Shown here piece after piece: positions 7,973 to 16,011 of a DNA stretch of 54,034 bases. Location of the stretch: contig CAMBYK010000001.1 of assembly GCA_945872155.1 (NCBI GenBank), positions 1 through 54,034 on the forward strand, read 5' to 3'. Position numbers and translations under genes: made by a program. The notes under the pieces are model-generated. The model did not search any database. It was not told the DNA's origin and worked only from the letters and a program-made list of their open reading frames with translations. Source of the stretch: an uncultured Candidatus Saccharibacteria bacterium (GTDB lineage: Bacteria; Patescibacteriota; Saccharimonadia; Saccharimonadales; Saccharimonadaceae). Position 1 is the first letter of the stretch. Every line of letters starts with the position of its first letter.

Positions 7973-8374
7973 TTACCAAACCTGAACGAGGATTTCGCCA
8001 CCGAGGCGGGCCTTGCGAGCCTCAGCTCCGGTCATGATACCCTTGGAAGTGGAAATCAAGACGATGCCACGGCCAGATTTGACGGTAGGAATATTGTTGG
8101 CGGTAGTGTAAACACGACGGCCTGGTTTGCTGATTTTGGTGATTTCGTTAATACGAGCACTTTGGTCAGCTTGATTGATGATGACGTGGAGGACGCCACG
8201 AGGTTTGCCAGCTTCTAGCTCGAAGTCTTCGATGTAGTTGGCTTTTTTGAGCACTTCTACCACCGCAATTTTGAGCTTAGAGGTAGGAACGCGGATTTCA
8301 GTTTTACCAACCATGATCGCATTACGAATACGAGTGATAAGGTCGGCGATTTGATCTGTAGATTGTAATGACAT
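7973..8374 (-). CDS. rpsH: 30S ribosomal protein S8
   Basis: A 133-aa S8 with DQIADLITRIRNAIMVGK at the N-terminus and the C-terminal signature GRGIVLISTSKGIMTGAEAR followed by GGEILVQVW. S8 binds helix 21 of 16S rRNA and in many bacteria is the translational repressor of the spc operon. It sits between rpsN and the internal promoter before rplF. Confidence 0.97.
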   Translation of the reverse strand: MSLQSTDQIADLITRIRNAIMVGKTEIRVPTSKLKIAVVEVLKKANYIEDFELEAGKPRGVLHVIINQADQSARINEITKISKPGRRVYTTANNIPTVKSGRGIVLISTSKGIMTGAEARKARLGGEILVQVW

Positions 8375-8388
8375 ATTTTCCTTTCTCC

Positions 8389-8658
8389 TTACCAGCTACT
8401 CTTTGTTACGCCAGGGATTTCACCCTTGCTTGCTTTTTCACGGAAGGTAATACGGCTCATACCAAAGCGGCGCATATAACCACGTGGACGACCATCCAAG
8501 AGGTCACGGTTTTTGAGACGAGTTGGGCTGGAGTTGCGAGGCAACTTTTGTAGACCTTCAAGGTCGCCAGCAGCTTTAAGCTCGGCACGTTTAGCTTTGT
8601 ATTTGTCGTACATTTTTTGACGTTTTTGGTCGCGGAGGACAGCTGATTTCTTAGCCAT
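8389..8658 (-). CDS. rpsN: 30S ribosomal protein S14, zinc-free form
   Basis: The 89-aa protein belongs to the longer C-minus S14 type: no cysteine pairs, N-terminal [19 protein letters not shown] and C-terminal [20 protein letters not shown]14 is in the 30S head. The start overlaps the rplE stop by one base. Confidence 0.96.
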   Translation of the reverse strand: MAKKSAVLRDQKRQKMYDKYKAKRAELKAAGDLEGLQKLPRNSSPTRLKNRDLLDGRPRGYMRRFGMSRITFREKASKGEIPGVTKSSW

Positions 8659-9227
8659 TATTTGTTCTCCTTCTCAAACGGCAAACCAAATAGTTCTAAC
8701 AACTTGGCGCTCCCTTCTTTTGAGCCATTTTTAATAATAAAGGTGATTTCAAGACCGTGTAGGACAGAGGCGTCTTCAAAAGTAATCTCTGGGAAGACGG
8801 TCTGTTCTTTGAGACCGAGGCTATAGTTGCCTTGACCGTCAAAGGAAGTTTTTGGCACGCCATGGAAATCACGGACGTGTGGCAAAGCGATGCTGATTAA
8901 GCGATCAACGAATTCATACATCTTGTCATTGCGTAGAGTGGTCAAGAAGCCAACTGGTGCACCCATGCCTTTACGAATTTTGAAAGTGGCGATGGATTTT
9001 TTGGCAAGACGAGAGGTGGTAGCTTGGCCGGTGATTTTGGCCAAGGTCAGCTCAACGGTCTCGGTGAAGCGTTTGTCTTCACGTTTTTTGCCTACGCCAG
9101 AAGAAACGATAACTTTTTCTAGTTTTGGAACTTGGTTGATGTTGGCTAGGCCGAGCTCTTTTTGGAGGTTTTTGGCCTCTTTTTGGTAGAGTTCTTTGAG
9201 CCTAGGGATATATTTTTTGTCTGCCAT
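8658..9227 (-). CDS. rplE: 50S ribosomal protein L5
   Basis: The 189-aa L5 contains [18 protein letters not shown], the [23 protein letters not shown] region and [17 protein letters not shown]5 binds 5S rRNA and contacts P-site tRNA. Length is normal. It sits between rplX and rpsN, as in the standard spc order. Confidence 0.97.
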   Translation of the reverse strand: MADKKYIPRLKELYQKEAKNLQKELGLANINQVPKLEKVIVSSGVGKKREDKRFTETVELTLAKITGQATTSRLAKKSIATFKIRKGMGAPVGFLTTLRNDKMYEFVDRLISIALPHVRDFHGVPKTSFDGQGNYSLGLKEQTVFPEITFEDASVLHGLEITFIIKNGSKEGSAKLLELFGLPFEKENK

Positions 9228-9229
9228 AA

Positions 9230-9457
9230 TTATTTACCCTCCTTTTTGAGGTTAGACAAATCGATGCCCAGATGGATAGTTTTTTTGCCGCCTTTAGGGT
9301 TGAATTGAGTGGCACGCATGTGACGTTCGCGAATGCCGATACCTTCAATCATAGCTTTGCCTGCAGTACGATCCATTTTGACGATTTTGCCAGTTTTGCC
9401 TTTGTTGTCTCCGGCGATAATTTTGACAGTGTCACCGGTTTTGAGATTCTGAGCCAT
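9230..9457 (-). CDS. rplX: 50S ribosomal protein L24, short form
   Basis: At 75 aa this L24 keeps the KOW motif (KTGDTVKIIAGDNKGKTGKI) and ends soon after IHLGIDLSNLKKEG. Usual L24 proteins are about 100-105 aa; the missing C-terminal segment is where many carry cysteine motifs. L24 starts 50S assembly near the exit tunnel. The start overlaps the rplN stop. Confidence 0.95.
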   Translation of the reverse strand: MAQNLKTGDTVKIIAGDNKGKTGKIVKMDRTAGKAMIEGIGIRERHMRATQFNPKGGKKTIHLGIDLSNLKKEGK

Positions 9458-9825
9458 TATAGTACCTCCGGTGCTAAGCTGATAATTTTGTTGAAGCCGA
9501 GCTCACGTAGTTCGCGAGGAACTGGGCCAAAGACACGAGTGCCTTTTGGGGTTTTGTCTTCGTTGACTAGAACGGCGGCATTGTCGTCGAAGCGGATGGT
9601 GGAACCATCTGGACGACGAATTTGCTGACGAGTGCGAACGATGACGGCGCGGACGACGGCTTTTTTCTTGACGTTGCCAGTTGGGGAAGCCTCTTTGACG
9701 CTGGCGGTGACGATGTCGCCTACGCGAGCGTAGCGAGCGCGGGTGCCGCCAAGCACGCGGATGACACCGAGTTCTTTGGCGCCGCTATTGTCGGCTACTT
9801 TGAGTCTACTTTCTTGCTGAATCAT
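9457..9825 (-). CDS. rplN: 50S ribosomal protein L14
   Basis: The 122-aa protein is a full-length L14 ([50 protein letters not shown]). L14 lies at the subunit interface and forms bridge B8. It is coupled by one-base overlaps to rpsQ upstream and rplX downstream. Confidence 0.98.
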   Translation of the reverse strand: MIQQESRLKVADNSGAKELGVIRVLGGTRARYARVGDIVTASVKEASPTGNVKKKAVVRAVIVRTRQQIRRPDGSTIRFDDNAAVLVNEDKTPKGTRVFGPVPRELRELGFNKIISLAPEVL

Positions 9826-10109
9826 TATTTATCCTCCCCTTTAACTTCGTCTTTGAGTTCGATGGCGCCACGAGAGCGTTCGAGAATTTGGACGAGTTTG
9901 TAAGTTTTGTTGCGGGAGATTGGGCGGCAAGCGATGATTTCAACTTTGTCGCCAACCTTGGCGGTATTTTCTTCGTCGTGAGCAGTATATTTGCGAGTTT
10001 TGGAATACTGCTTGCGATAAAGAGGGTGAGTCTCACGGTTGGTGATGGAGACCGTAATGGTCTTATCACGCTTGTCAGAGGTCACGATACCTTGTAATGT
10101 GTGAGCCAT
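9825..10109 (-). CDS. rpsQ: 30S ribosomal protein S17
   Basis: A 94-aa OB-fold protein with the S17 features [37 protein letters not shown] and [20 protein letters not shown]. It is a primary 16S rRNA binder. A charged tail (DEVKGEDK) ends the protein. The order rpmC-rpsQ-rplN is conserved with one-base overlaps. Confidence 0.97.
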   Translation of the reverse strand: MAHTLQGIVTSDKRDKTITVSITNRETHPLYRKQYSKTRKYTAHDEENTAKVGDKVEIIACRPISRNKTYKLVQILERSRGAIELKDEVKGEDK

Positions 10110-10306
10110 TACTTAGCTCCTTTCTCTTGATTAATTTTGGTGAGAACCCTAGCAACTTCCTTTTTGGCTGCCTTGAGGGCGTGAGGATTTTGCAGAGTAC
10201 CTTCGATAAAACTTTTTTGAACATTTTGATAACCAGTGCGGGCCGCCTGTAATTGTTCAGGCAGAGATAGCTGTTTGGCTGGCTGGGTGGTTTTCTTCTC
10301 GGCCAT
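10109..10306 (-). CDS. rpmC: 50S ribosomal protein L29
   Basis: The 65-aa helical protein matches L29 by position between rplP and rpsQ and by its C-terminal half (TLQNPHALKAAKKEVARVLT), although its N-terminus is divergent. L29 borders the exit tunnel and helps bind trigger factor and SRP. Confidence 0.9.
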   Translation of the reverse strand: MAEKKTTQPAKQLSLPEQLQAARTGYQNVQKSFIEGTLQNPHALKAAKKEVARVLTKINQEKGAK

Positions 10307-10308
10307 GG

Positions 10309-10728
10309 TTAGATCTCTCCTTTCTTAACAATTTTGGTGCGAACTGGTAGTTTGTGGCCAGCAAGACGCAAAGCTTCGCGAGCCTGCTCTTCAGTCACAT
10401 CGGCGATTTCGAACATAACGGTGCCAGCTTTGACCTTGGCGACGAAATACTGTGGTTCGCCTTTGCCTGAGCCCATTTTGACATCCAAAGGTTTTTTGGT
10501 GACAGGGGTATGTGGGAAGATGCGAATCCAGATTTTACCACCACGTTTGATATAACGGGTGATGGATTGACGAGCAGCCTCGATTTGGCGGCTGTTGATG
10601 CGCTCATTGTCTAGAGACATGATACCGAATTCACCGAAAGCAACGGTGTTGCAACGAGTAGCGATGCCGTTGTTTTTGCCTTTGCGGACTTTTCTATGTG
10701 CGGTTTTCTTCGGAAGTAAGATAGCCAT
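10309..10728 (-). CDS. rplP: 50S ribosomal protein L16
   Basis: A 139-aa L16 with RQIEAARQSITRYIKRGGK, WIRIFPHTPVTKKPLDVKMG, the GKGEPQYFVAKVKAGTVMFE segment and a basic C-terminus. L16 contacts A-site tRNA near the peptidyl transferase centre. It lies 2 bp from rpmC and 1 bp from rpsC. Confidence 0.97.
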   Translation of the reverse strand: MAILLPKKTAHRKVRKGKNNGIATRCNTVAFGEFGIMSLDNERINSRQIEAARQSITRYIKRGGKIWIRIFPHTPVTKKPLDVKMGSGKGEPQYFVAKVKAGTVMFEIADVTEEQAREALRLAGHKLPVRTKIVKKGEI

Positions 10729-10729
10729 A

Positions 10730-11356
10730 TTATTTCTCTCCCTTATAAATCCAAACTTTTACGCCTACGATGCCAGCAATGGTTGGAGCATGATGGCAGT
10801 GGAAGTCGATATCGGCACGCAAGGTGTGTAGAGGCACGGAGCCTTCGATAAATTTCTCGCGGCGAGACATTTCCGCACCATTGAGGCGGCCGGCAACTTC
10901 AATACGGACACCTTTGGCGCCAGCGTTCATGGAAGATTGACAGGCCATTTTGACGGCGCGACGGAAGTTCATACGCTTGCCGAGTTGGAAGCCAACGTTT
11001 TCGGCAACAAGTTTGGCGGAAAGTTCTGGTTTGCGCACTTCTTCAACGTTGATACGAATTGGTTGAGATGCAAATTTTTCGAGATCTTTCTTGAGTTCGT
11101 TGATGCTAGAACCTTGTTTACCGATCACGGCACCGGCTTTGGCGGTGAGAATGGTGATGGTGGTAAGGTTTGGACTACGTTCAATATTAATTTTTGCGAT
11201 GGTAGGACGAGACTTGAAGCGTTCTTCAATCACCTCGCGGATCTTAACATCTTCGACCAGCCATGTTTTGAAGTCGGTCTTTTTGGTAAACCATTTAGAC
11301 GACCAATCTTTGCTGAGTTGGAGACGGTAAGAAATTGGGTTAACTTTCTGGCCCAT
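10730..11356 (-). CDS. rpsC: 30S ribosomal protein S3
   Basis: The 208-aa S3 has the KH type II domain (TAKAGAVIGKQGSSINELKK) and the C-terminal domain (GAKGVRIEVAGRLNGAEMSR, HTLRADIDFHCHHAPT). S3 helps form the mRNA entry helicase. It is about 25 residues shorter than E. coli S3, lacking the C-terminal tail. The start overlaps the rplV stop. Confidence 0.97.
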   Translation of the reverse strand: MGQKVNPISYRLQLSKDWSSKWFTKKTDFKTWLVEDVKIREVIEERFKSRPTIAKINIERSPNLTTITILTAKAGAVIGKQGSSINELKKDLEKFASQPIRINVEEVRKPELSAKLVAENVGFQLGKRMNFRRAVKMACQSSMNAGAKGVRIEVAGRLNGAEMSRREKFIEGSVPLHTLRADIDFHCHHAPTIAGIVGVKVWIYKGEK

Positions 11357-11763
11357 TACTTTTTCTCCTTTTTGTCAGCCTGCTCTTTTTGAGGCTTGGT
11401 GGCTGGTTTTTTAGCTTTTTCTTCTCCAGCTACTTCTACGAAAATGTTGCTAGAGATCTTTTCGAAAGGCAAAGCGCGACCACGAGAAGCTGGGACATAG
11501 CGACGAATGCGAGTGCCGGCAGTGACTGAAATACGTGCAATGCGGATGGTTTTTGGATCGATTGAAACACCGCTGTTGAGCAAGTTCGCCTTGGCGGATT
11601 CAATGGCTTTAGCAACGGCACGAGCGGCGCGACGAGGGGTGTGCTCGAGAATAACAAGCGCATCGGCTACGTAGCGATCGCGAACTAAGCTGGCAACAAT
11701 GTTAGTTTTGCGTGGTTGGCTGTCAGTGCCTTTGATGTAAGCGTGAGTAAAATGAGTTGTCAT
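11356..11763 (-). CDS. rplV: 50S ribosomal protein L22
   Basis: A 135-aa L22 whose core includes RKTNIVASLVRDRYVADAL, LEHTPRRAARAVAKAIESA and the loop ending GRALPFEK that lines the exit tunnel. The C-terminus is a Lys/Glu-rich extension of about 25 residues. Order rpsS-rplV-rpsC is standard, with one-base overlaps. Confidence 0.96.
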   Translation of the reverse strand: MTTHFTHAYIKGTDSQPRKTNIVASLVRDRYVADALVILEHTPRRAARAVAKAIESAKANLLNSGVSIDPKTIRIARISVTAGTRIRRYVPASRGRALPFEKISSNIFVEVAGEEKAKKPATKPQKEQADKKEKK

Positions 11764-12047
11764 TACTTACCACCTTTCGCTTCGGCAGCTTTTTTGCCAC
11801 CATGACGCCTAAATTTGCGGGTAGGGGCAAACTCGCCGAGTTTGTGTCCGACCATGTTTTCGCTAACGAAAACTGGCACGTGCATTTTACCGTTGTGGAC
11901 AGCGATGGTGCGGCCAACCATTTCTGGAGAAATAGAGGAGGCGCGAGCCCAAGTTTTGACCACAGTACGATCTTCGGCGGAGAGAGTTTTGATTTTCTTT
12001 TCTAGTTTGTAGTCCACGAAAGGACCTTTTTTCAGGCTTCTTCCCAT
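11763..12047 (-). CDS. rpsS: 30S ribosomal protein S19
   Basis: The 94-aa protein is a full S19: [19 protein letters not shown], then [20 protein letters not shown] and [17 protein letters not shown]19 is in the 30S head and forms bridge B1a with S13. Flanked by rplB and rplV. Confidence 0.98.
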   Translation of the reverse strand: MGRSLKKGPFVDYKLEKKIKTLSAEDRTVVKTWARASSISPEMVGRTIAVHNGKMHVPVFVSENMVGHKLGEFAPTRKFRRHGGKKAAEAKGGK

Positions 12048-12049
12048 GA

Positions 12050-12886
12050 CTATCTCCTCTTTCCTTCGTGGCGACTGCGCACGATCATTTTATTAGTTTT
12101 CTTATTACGACGAGTGCGGTAGCCCAAAGCAAGTTGACCCCATGGGGTGCGAGGAGCTTTGCCAGCACCGTGACGGCCACCGTCACCACCACCGTGTGGG
12201 TGATCAGTAGCGTTCATAACGACACCACGGACAGTTGGGCGGATGCCTTTGCGGCGGCGACGTCCGGCTGCACCGATCTTGATATTCTGGTGCTGTTCGT
12301 TGCCGACAACACCGATAGAAGCTTGGCAGGTAGCCAAAACTTTGCGGAATTCGCCAGATGGCATCTTGAGAGTGACATAACCACCTTCTTTAGCCATTAA
12401 CTGAGCGGAAGTACCGGCAGAACGCACCATTTGAGCACCGCGGCCAGGAGTAAGCTCGATGGCGTAGACGAAAGTACCGACTGGGATGAGCTCGAGAGCC
12501 ATGCGGTTGGAAGCTTCGATGGCGATTTCTTCACCGGTTTGGAAGGTTTTGCCTTTGAACATGCTGTTATCAGCAAGAACATAGTAGAATACGCCGTTTT
12601 GGTCGCTAACGCGAGCGATGCGAGCGCTGCGGTTTGGATCGTATTCAATTTCTTGGACAGTGAGAGTGAGGTTTTTAGGCAAGTTGTGAGTCAAGATGCG
12701 ATAATGGCGTTTAACACCACCACCACGATGACGCACAGTGATGCGACCTTGGTTGTTTTTGCCAGCGGTTTGCTTTTTGGCCGCGAGTAAAGATTTGAGC
12801 GGTTTACGAGTGGTAATCTGGTCAAAATCTTGAGTAGTTTTCTGACGCTGAGCTGGAGTAGTTGGGCGATAAGCTTTAATACTCAT
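12050..12886 (-). CDS. rplB: 50S ribosomal protein L2
   Basis: The 278-aa L2 has the OB and SH3 folds, [20 protein letters not shown] near the N-terminus and the catalytic-site loop [15 protein letters not shown] with its conserved His, near the peptidyl transferase centre. The C-terminus is basic ([16 protein letters not shown]). Length is normal. Confidence 0.98.
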   Translation of the reverse strand: MSIKAYRPTTPAQRQKTTQDFDQITTRKPLKSLLAAKKQTAGKNNQGRITVRHRGGGVKRHYRILTHNLPKNLTLTVQEIEYDPNRSARIARVSDQNGVFYYVLADNSMFKGKTFQTGEEIAIEASNRMALELIPVGTFVYAIELTPGRGAQMVRSAGTSAQLMAKEGGYVTLKMPSGEFRKVLATCQASIGVVGNEQHQNIKIGAAGRRRRKGIRPTVRGVVMNATDHPHGGGDGGRHGAGKAPRTPWGQLALGYRTRRNKKTNKMIVRSRHEGKRR

Positions 12887-13188
12887 TATTTGTCTCCTTT
12901 CTCTTCGAAGATCTTGATTTTATCGCCATCTTTCACTTTCAGAGTAACGTAGGCAATTTTCTTGTCTTGGCGGTAAGTAGTGCCAGGATAAGCGTGTTTG
13001 CCGCGTGAGAAACGAGTGGCTTTGCCTTTGCGGGTCAGCACGCGTACGTCGTTTACGGTCACCTTGTATTGTTCGGCGATGGCGTCAGCGATGGCTTGTT
13101 TGCTGGCAGATGTTGGAACCGTGAAGATGTAAGTGTTTTTAGTTTGTGCAGTGTAGGCCTTTTCAGTGGCACGAGGAATTAACAACAT
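12886..13188 (-). CDS. rplW: 50S ribosomal protein L23
   Basis: A 100-aa L23 (LLIPRATEKAYTAQTKNTYI, ADAIAEQYKVTVNDVRVL, RQDKKIAYVTLKVKDGD). L23 is the main docking site for trigger factor and SRP at the tunnel exit. It overlaps rplB and rplD by one base each. Confidence 0.95.
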   Translation of the reverse strand: MLLIPRATEKAYTAQTKNTYIFTVPTSASKQAIADAIAEQYKVTVNDVRVLTRKGKATRFSRGKHAYPGTTYRQDKKIAYVTLKVKDGDKIKIFEEKGDK

Positions 13189-13793
13189 TATTTGTCCTCC
13201 TTACCAAGCAACCAATTTTCGGTGGCTTCAAGAGCTTTGGCGTTGAAGATGATTGCATCGGCGTTAAGAATGTCGAAGACGTTGAGATAGGAAGCACGGA
13301 CCAATTTGACGTTAGCGAGATTATTGGTGGAGCGCAAAGCTTCTGGAGTTTTGTTGCTTACAACAACCAAGACGTTTTTGTCGTTGAGGTCTTGTTTGGC
13401 TAGCTGAGTAGCAGTGTCTTTAACTTTGTTGGTGAATTTGAGTTCGGCAACAATAACGGCTTTTTCAGCGTTTTTAAGGCTGAGGGCTTGCATGACGGCT
13501 TGGCGTTTGGCGGTTTTGCTAACTTTTTTGGTGAAGTTTTCAAGACCAGTGCGACCAAAGGCGACACCACCATGACGCCAAATAGGGTTGCGGGTAGAAC
13601 CGAAACGAGCACGACCAGTACCCTTTTGTTTCCAAGGTTTTTTGCCACCACCGCGGACTTCGCCACGCTTCAAAGTTTTAGCGTGAGAACTGCGAGAGTT
13701 GGCGAGGTAGGAATCGTAGGCGACTTTGAGAAGTTCGTGATTTTTGACTTCTAGGCCAAAGATTTCAGAGTTTAGTTTTACAGTATCGGCCAT
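13188..13793 (-). CDS. rplD: 50S ribosomal protein L4
   Basis: The 201-aa L4 shows RSSHAKTLKRGEVRGGGKKP, the GTGRARFGSTRNPIWRHGG tunnel loop and a Rossmann-like C-terminal half. L4 lines the exit tunnel and in E. coli represses the S10 operon. It lies 1 bp from rplC. Confidence 0.97.
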   Translation of the reverse strand: MADTVKLNSEIFGLEVKNHELLKVAYDSYLANSRSSHAKTLKRGEVRGGGKKPWKQKGTGRARFGSTRNPIWRHGGVAFGRTGLENFTKKVSKTAKRQAVMQALSLKNAEKAVIVAELKFTNKVKDTATQLAKQDLNDKNVLVVVSNKTPEALRSTNNLANVKLVRASYLNVFDILNADAIIFNAKALEATENWLLGKEDK

Positions 13794-13794
13794 A

Positions 13795-14412
13795 TTACTC
13801 CTTTCCTTCCACAGTGATTAAACCTTTGTTTGGGCCAGGCACGGCGCCTTTGAGGCCAAGTAGGTTGTTTTCTTTATCGATGAAAGCGACAACGAGGTTT
13901 TTGACCGTAACGGTGTCATGGCCCATGCGTCCTGGCATTTTCTTGCCTTTCCAGACTTTTTGTGGATACATAGAGCCGATAGAACCAACGCGGCGGATAT
14001 TGCCTTTGAAACCGTGGGTATTGCGGGATTCGTTAAAATTCCAGCGCTTAACGGTACCGGCGAAACCCTTACCTTTAGAGGTGCCAGTGACGGCAACTTT
14101 ATCGCCAAGGTTGAAACTTTCGACGGTGATGACATCGCCGAGTTTGACTTCAGGAGCATTCTCTAGACGGAACTCCTTGAGAGTTTTAGGATTAATATTT
14201 TCTCCAGCCTTTTTGAGGTGGCCAGAAACCGACTTGCTCAGATTCTTACCCTGACCATAACCTAACTGCACAGCGTTATAACCGTCGGTTTCGACAGTTT
14301 TAATCTGAGTCACTGTGGCAGGTCCAGCTTGAAGGATTGTGACTGGGGTCACAACGCCGTCTGCACTGATAATCTGGGTCATACCAATTTTGGTGCCGAG
14401 GATGACTTGCAT
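13795..14412 (-). CDS. rplC: 50S ribosomal protein L3
   Basis: A 205-aa L3 starting MQVILGTKIGMTQI. The ATG at 14412 was preferred to one at 14436 because GGAAAGGAAG lies just upstream and L3 homologues begin here. It holds TSKGKGFAGTVKRWNF and the catalytic-centre loop (GSIGSMYPQKVWKGKKMPG). It is the first gene of the ribosomal operon here; rpsJ, which normally precedes it, is about 37 kb away. Confidence 0.97.
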   Translation of the reverse strand: MQVILGTKIGMTQIISADGVVTPVTILQAGPATVTQIKTVETDGYNAVQLGYGQGKNLSKSVSGHLKKAGENINPKTLKEFRLENAPEVKLGDVITVESFNLGDKVAVTGTSKGKGFAGTVKRWNFNESRNTHGFKGNIRRVGSIGSMYPQKVWKGKKMPGRMGHDTVTVKNLVVAFIDKENNLLGLKGAVPGPNKGLITVEGKE

Positions 14413-14444
14413 CTGCTTCCTTTCCCTTATAGACATATTTAAAG

Positions 14445-14490
14445 CTAGACTTATGGGTGGTTCCTACAGGGGCCTGTCCCGAGCGTCTAG
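14445..14490 (-). promoter_or_regulatory. Leader hairpin upstream of rplC
   Basis: In the roughly 108-nt untranslated leader of the ribosomal operon, a perfect 6-bp repeat CTAGAC/GTCTAG (14485-14490 and 14445-14450) encloses a GC-rich inner hairpin (ACAG/CTGT, 14466-14477). Position and form suit a site for ribosomal-protein feedback, such as L4 or L3, but the binder is unknown. Confidence 0.45.
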
Positions 14491-14526
14491 TGTATATGCA
14501 TGTCAATTATTAAAATATACTCTTTA

Positions 14527-14555
14527 ATTATACCGCACTTTGGTGAAAAAAGCAA
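14527..14555 (-). promoter_or_regulatory. Main promoter of the rplC operon
   Basis: Minus-strand -35 TTGCTT (14550-14555) and a perfect -10 TATAAT (14527-14532) are separated by 17 nt. The start should be near 14520, giving a leader of about 108 nt with the hairpin listed separately. Confidence 0.8.
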
Positions 14556-14718
14556 GAGTTTGGGCTATTTTTTAGAATGTATTTTGGCGCAGGCTTTTCT
14601 TGATAATAAAAGGCAATTCTGAGGTGGAGGCTGGGAAAGATGACATGGCAAAGATGAAGGCTGCCTAGAGCATTAAGCGAACAAGCGAAATATAACGGTG
14701 GCGAATGGACATATACAA
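14556..14718. other. Intergenic stretch with no recognised element
   Basis: This is the rest of the 306-bp gap between rplC and the LCP gene. I see no terminator for the LCP gene, no tRNA-like fold and no ORF longer than about 20 codons with a ribosome binding site. Confidence 0.5.
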
Positions 14719-15963
14719 TTACCTGCCGAGACGGATTTGGTTGATTTTTTTACGGGCGGATTCGATGGAATGTTGGTCCGGTTCGATTATAGTGACGGGG
14801 CGGTTTTGGTAGTACGGGCTTTGAATATTGAAGATATGAGTGCCGTTTAAGCGATATTTCTGGACCTGCCAATTGGGGACTTGATCAAGTTCGAAACGGA
14901 TAAAATCGGTGAGATATTGCTTGGGAAGGTTGGTTCTGACGATATTGCTAAAGTTGGCGAGGAGCTGCTCGTATTTGGAGAGAAGGGTGTTCTTGTCGGA
15001 AAGTTTACGAATGATGGCTTCCATAATAACGGCCTGGTTTTCGACGCGGTGAAGGTCGCCGTTGCTGTAGTTTTTGCGTTCGCGAGCGAAGGCGAGAGCA
15101 CAAGTGCCGTTGATATGATTTTGCCCGGCATGAAAATAGCATTTAGGCATTACAGAAGAGCGAAAGTTGGTGTCGGAATAGATGGTGATGCCGCCTAGCG
15201 TGTCGACTAGGGTGGTAATGGAGTTGAAATCGACGCGCAGGTAATAGTCGAGTTTGATTTGCATGAAATCAGAGACGGTAAGCATGGTGTTTTCGATGTT
15301 GGCGCCCATGAAAGCACCACTGTGGGTGAGTTTGTCCTTTTGTTTGGTGTTGTGAAAAGCAACGTAATAATCACGGGGGATGCCGGTGATGAGGACTTTG
15401 TGAGTTTGAGGGTTGACGGAGAGAACCATGTTGACGTCACTGAGCAGTTCGCTAGCGTCGATGCCACCGATGAAGATATTGAAGGGGTCTTTGGAGAGAT
15501 TAAGCGGTTCAGTGAGGCTGGTGGTCTGATTTAGGTTTGTGGTCTGGTTTTTGCCTGTGTTTTGGGTTAGGTTTGTGGTGGTGATTTTATCGAGAAAGGC
15601 ATTGATATGGCTTAGATAGTAAAGGGCGGTGAAACTGGCGGTGATGAGGAGAATTTGGATGATGAGAGCGATGAAAATGGGGAGAGGCTTAATTGGACGA
15701 GAGGTTTTAGGGGTTTGGGCGGTTTCTAAGGTGTTTTTGAAGGCTTTTAGAGTGCGGCGCCGAGAAAAAGCTGGAAGAAAAAGGCAGTGCGCGAGAATAG
15801 CGATGGAAGCAATGAGGAGTGTCAAGAGGGCCAGGCTGATTGGAAGGAGATAATGGAGAGGGAGAAGGTTGAGAGTAAATAAATTTACGAGAAAAATTGC
15901 GGCAACTAATGATGAAGAAACAAAAGAAAGTATCGAAACAACAATTATAACTAATTTGCGCAT
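14719..15963 (-). CDS. LytR-CpsA-Psr (LCP) family glycopolymer ligase
   Basis: A 414-aa membrane protein. Three hydrophobic segments (about 4-27, 33-60 and 95-118) precede an Asn/Thr-rich linker with repeated NQTT-like units and an LCP catalytic domain from about residue 155 (FNIFIGGIDAS, VNMVLSVNPQTHKVLITGIP, RDYYVAF, later CALAFARERKN). LCP enzymes move undecaprenyl-linked polymers onto peptidoglycan. It lies next to wzy in the polysaccharide locus, consistent with wall attachment of that polymer. No Shine-Dalgarno is seen; the -10 lies six nt before the ATG, so its mRNA is probably leaderless. Confidence 0.88.
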   Translation of the reverse strand: MRKLVIIVVSILSFVSSSLVAAIFLVNLFTLNLLPLHYLLPISLALLTLLIASIAILAHCLFLPAFSRRRTLKAFKNTLETAQTPKTSRPIKPLPIFIALIIQILLITASFTALYYLSHINAFLDKITTTNLTQNTGKNQTTNLNQTTSLTEPLNLSKDPFNIFIGGIDASELLSDVNMVLSVNPQTHKVLITGIPRDYYVAFHNTKQKDKLTHSGAFMGANIENTMLTVSDFMQIKLDYYLRVDFNSITTLVDTLGGITIYSDTNFRSSVMPKCYFHAGQNHINGTCALAFARERKNYSNGDLHRVENQAVIMEAIIRKLSDKNTLLSKYEQLLANFSNIVRTNLPKQYLTDFIRFELDQVPNWQVQKYRLNGTHIFNIQSPYYQNRPVTIIEPDQHSIESARKKINQIRLGR

Positions 15964-15969
15964 GGATCA

Positions 15970-15975
15970 ATTTTA
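15970..15975 (-). promoter_or_regulatory. Extended -10 promoter placing the start at the LCP ATG
   Basis: Minus-strand TGA-TAAAAT forms an extended -10 with no good -35 box. Exactly six nt separate it from the ATG at 15963, so transcription would begin at or next to the A of the start codon. Confidence 0.5.
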
Positions 15976-16011
15976 TCATATGAGCTGAAAACGCCACTGA
16001 ATACAAAAACT

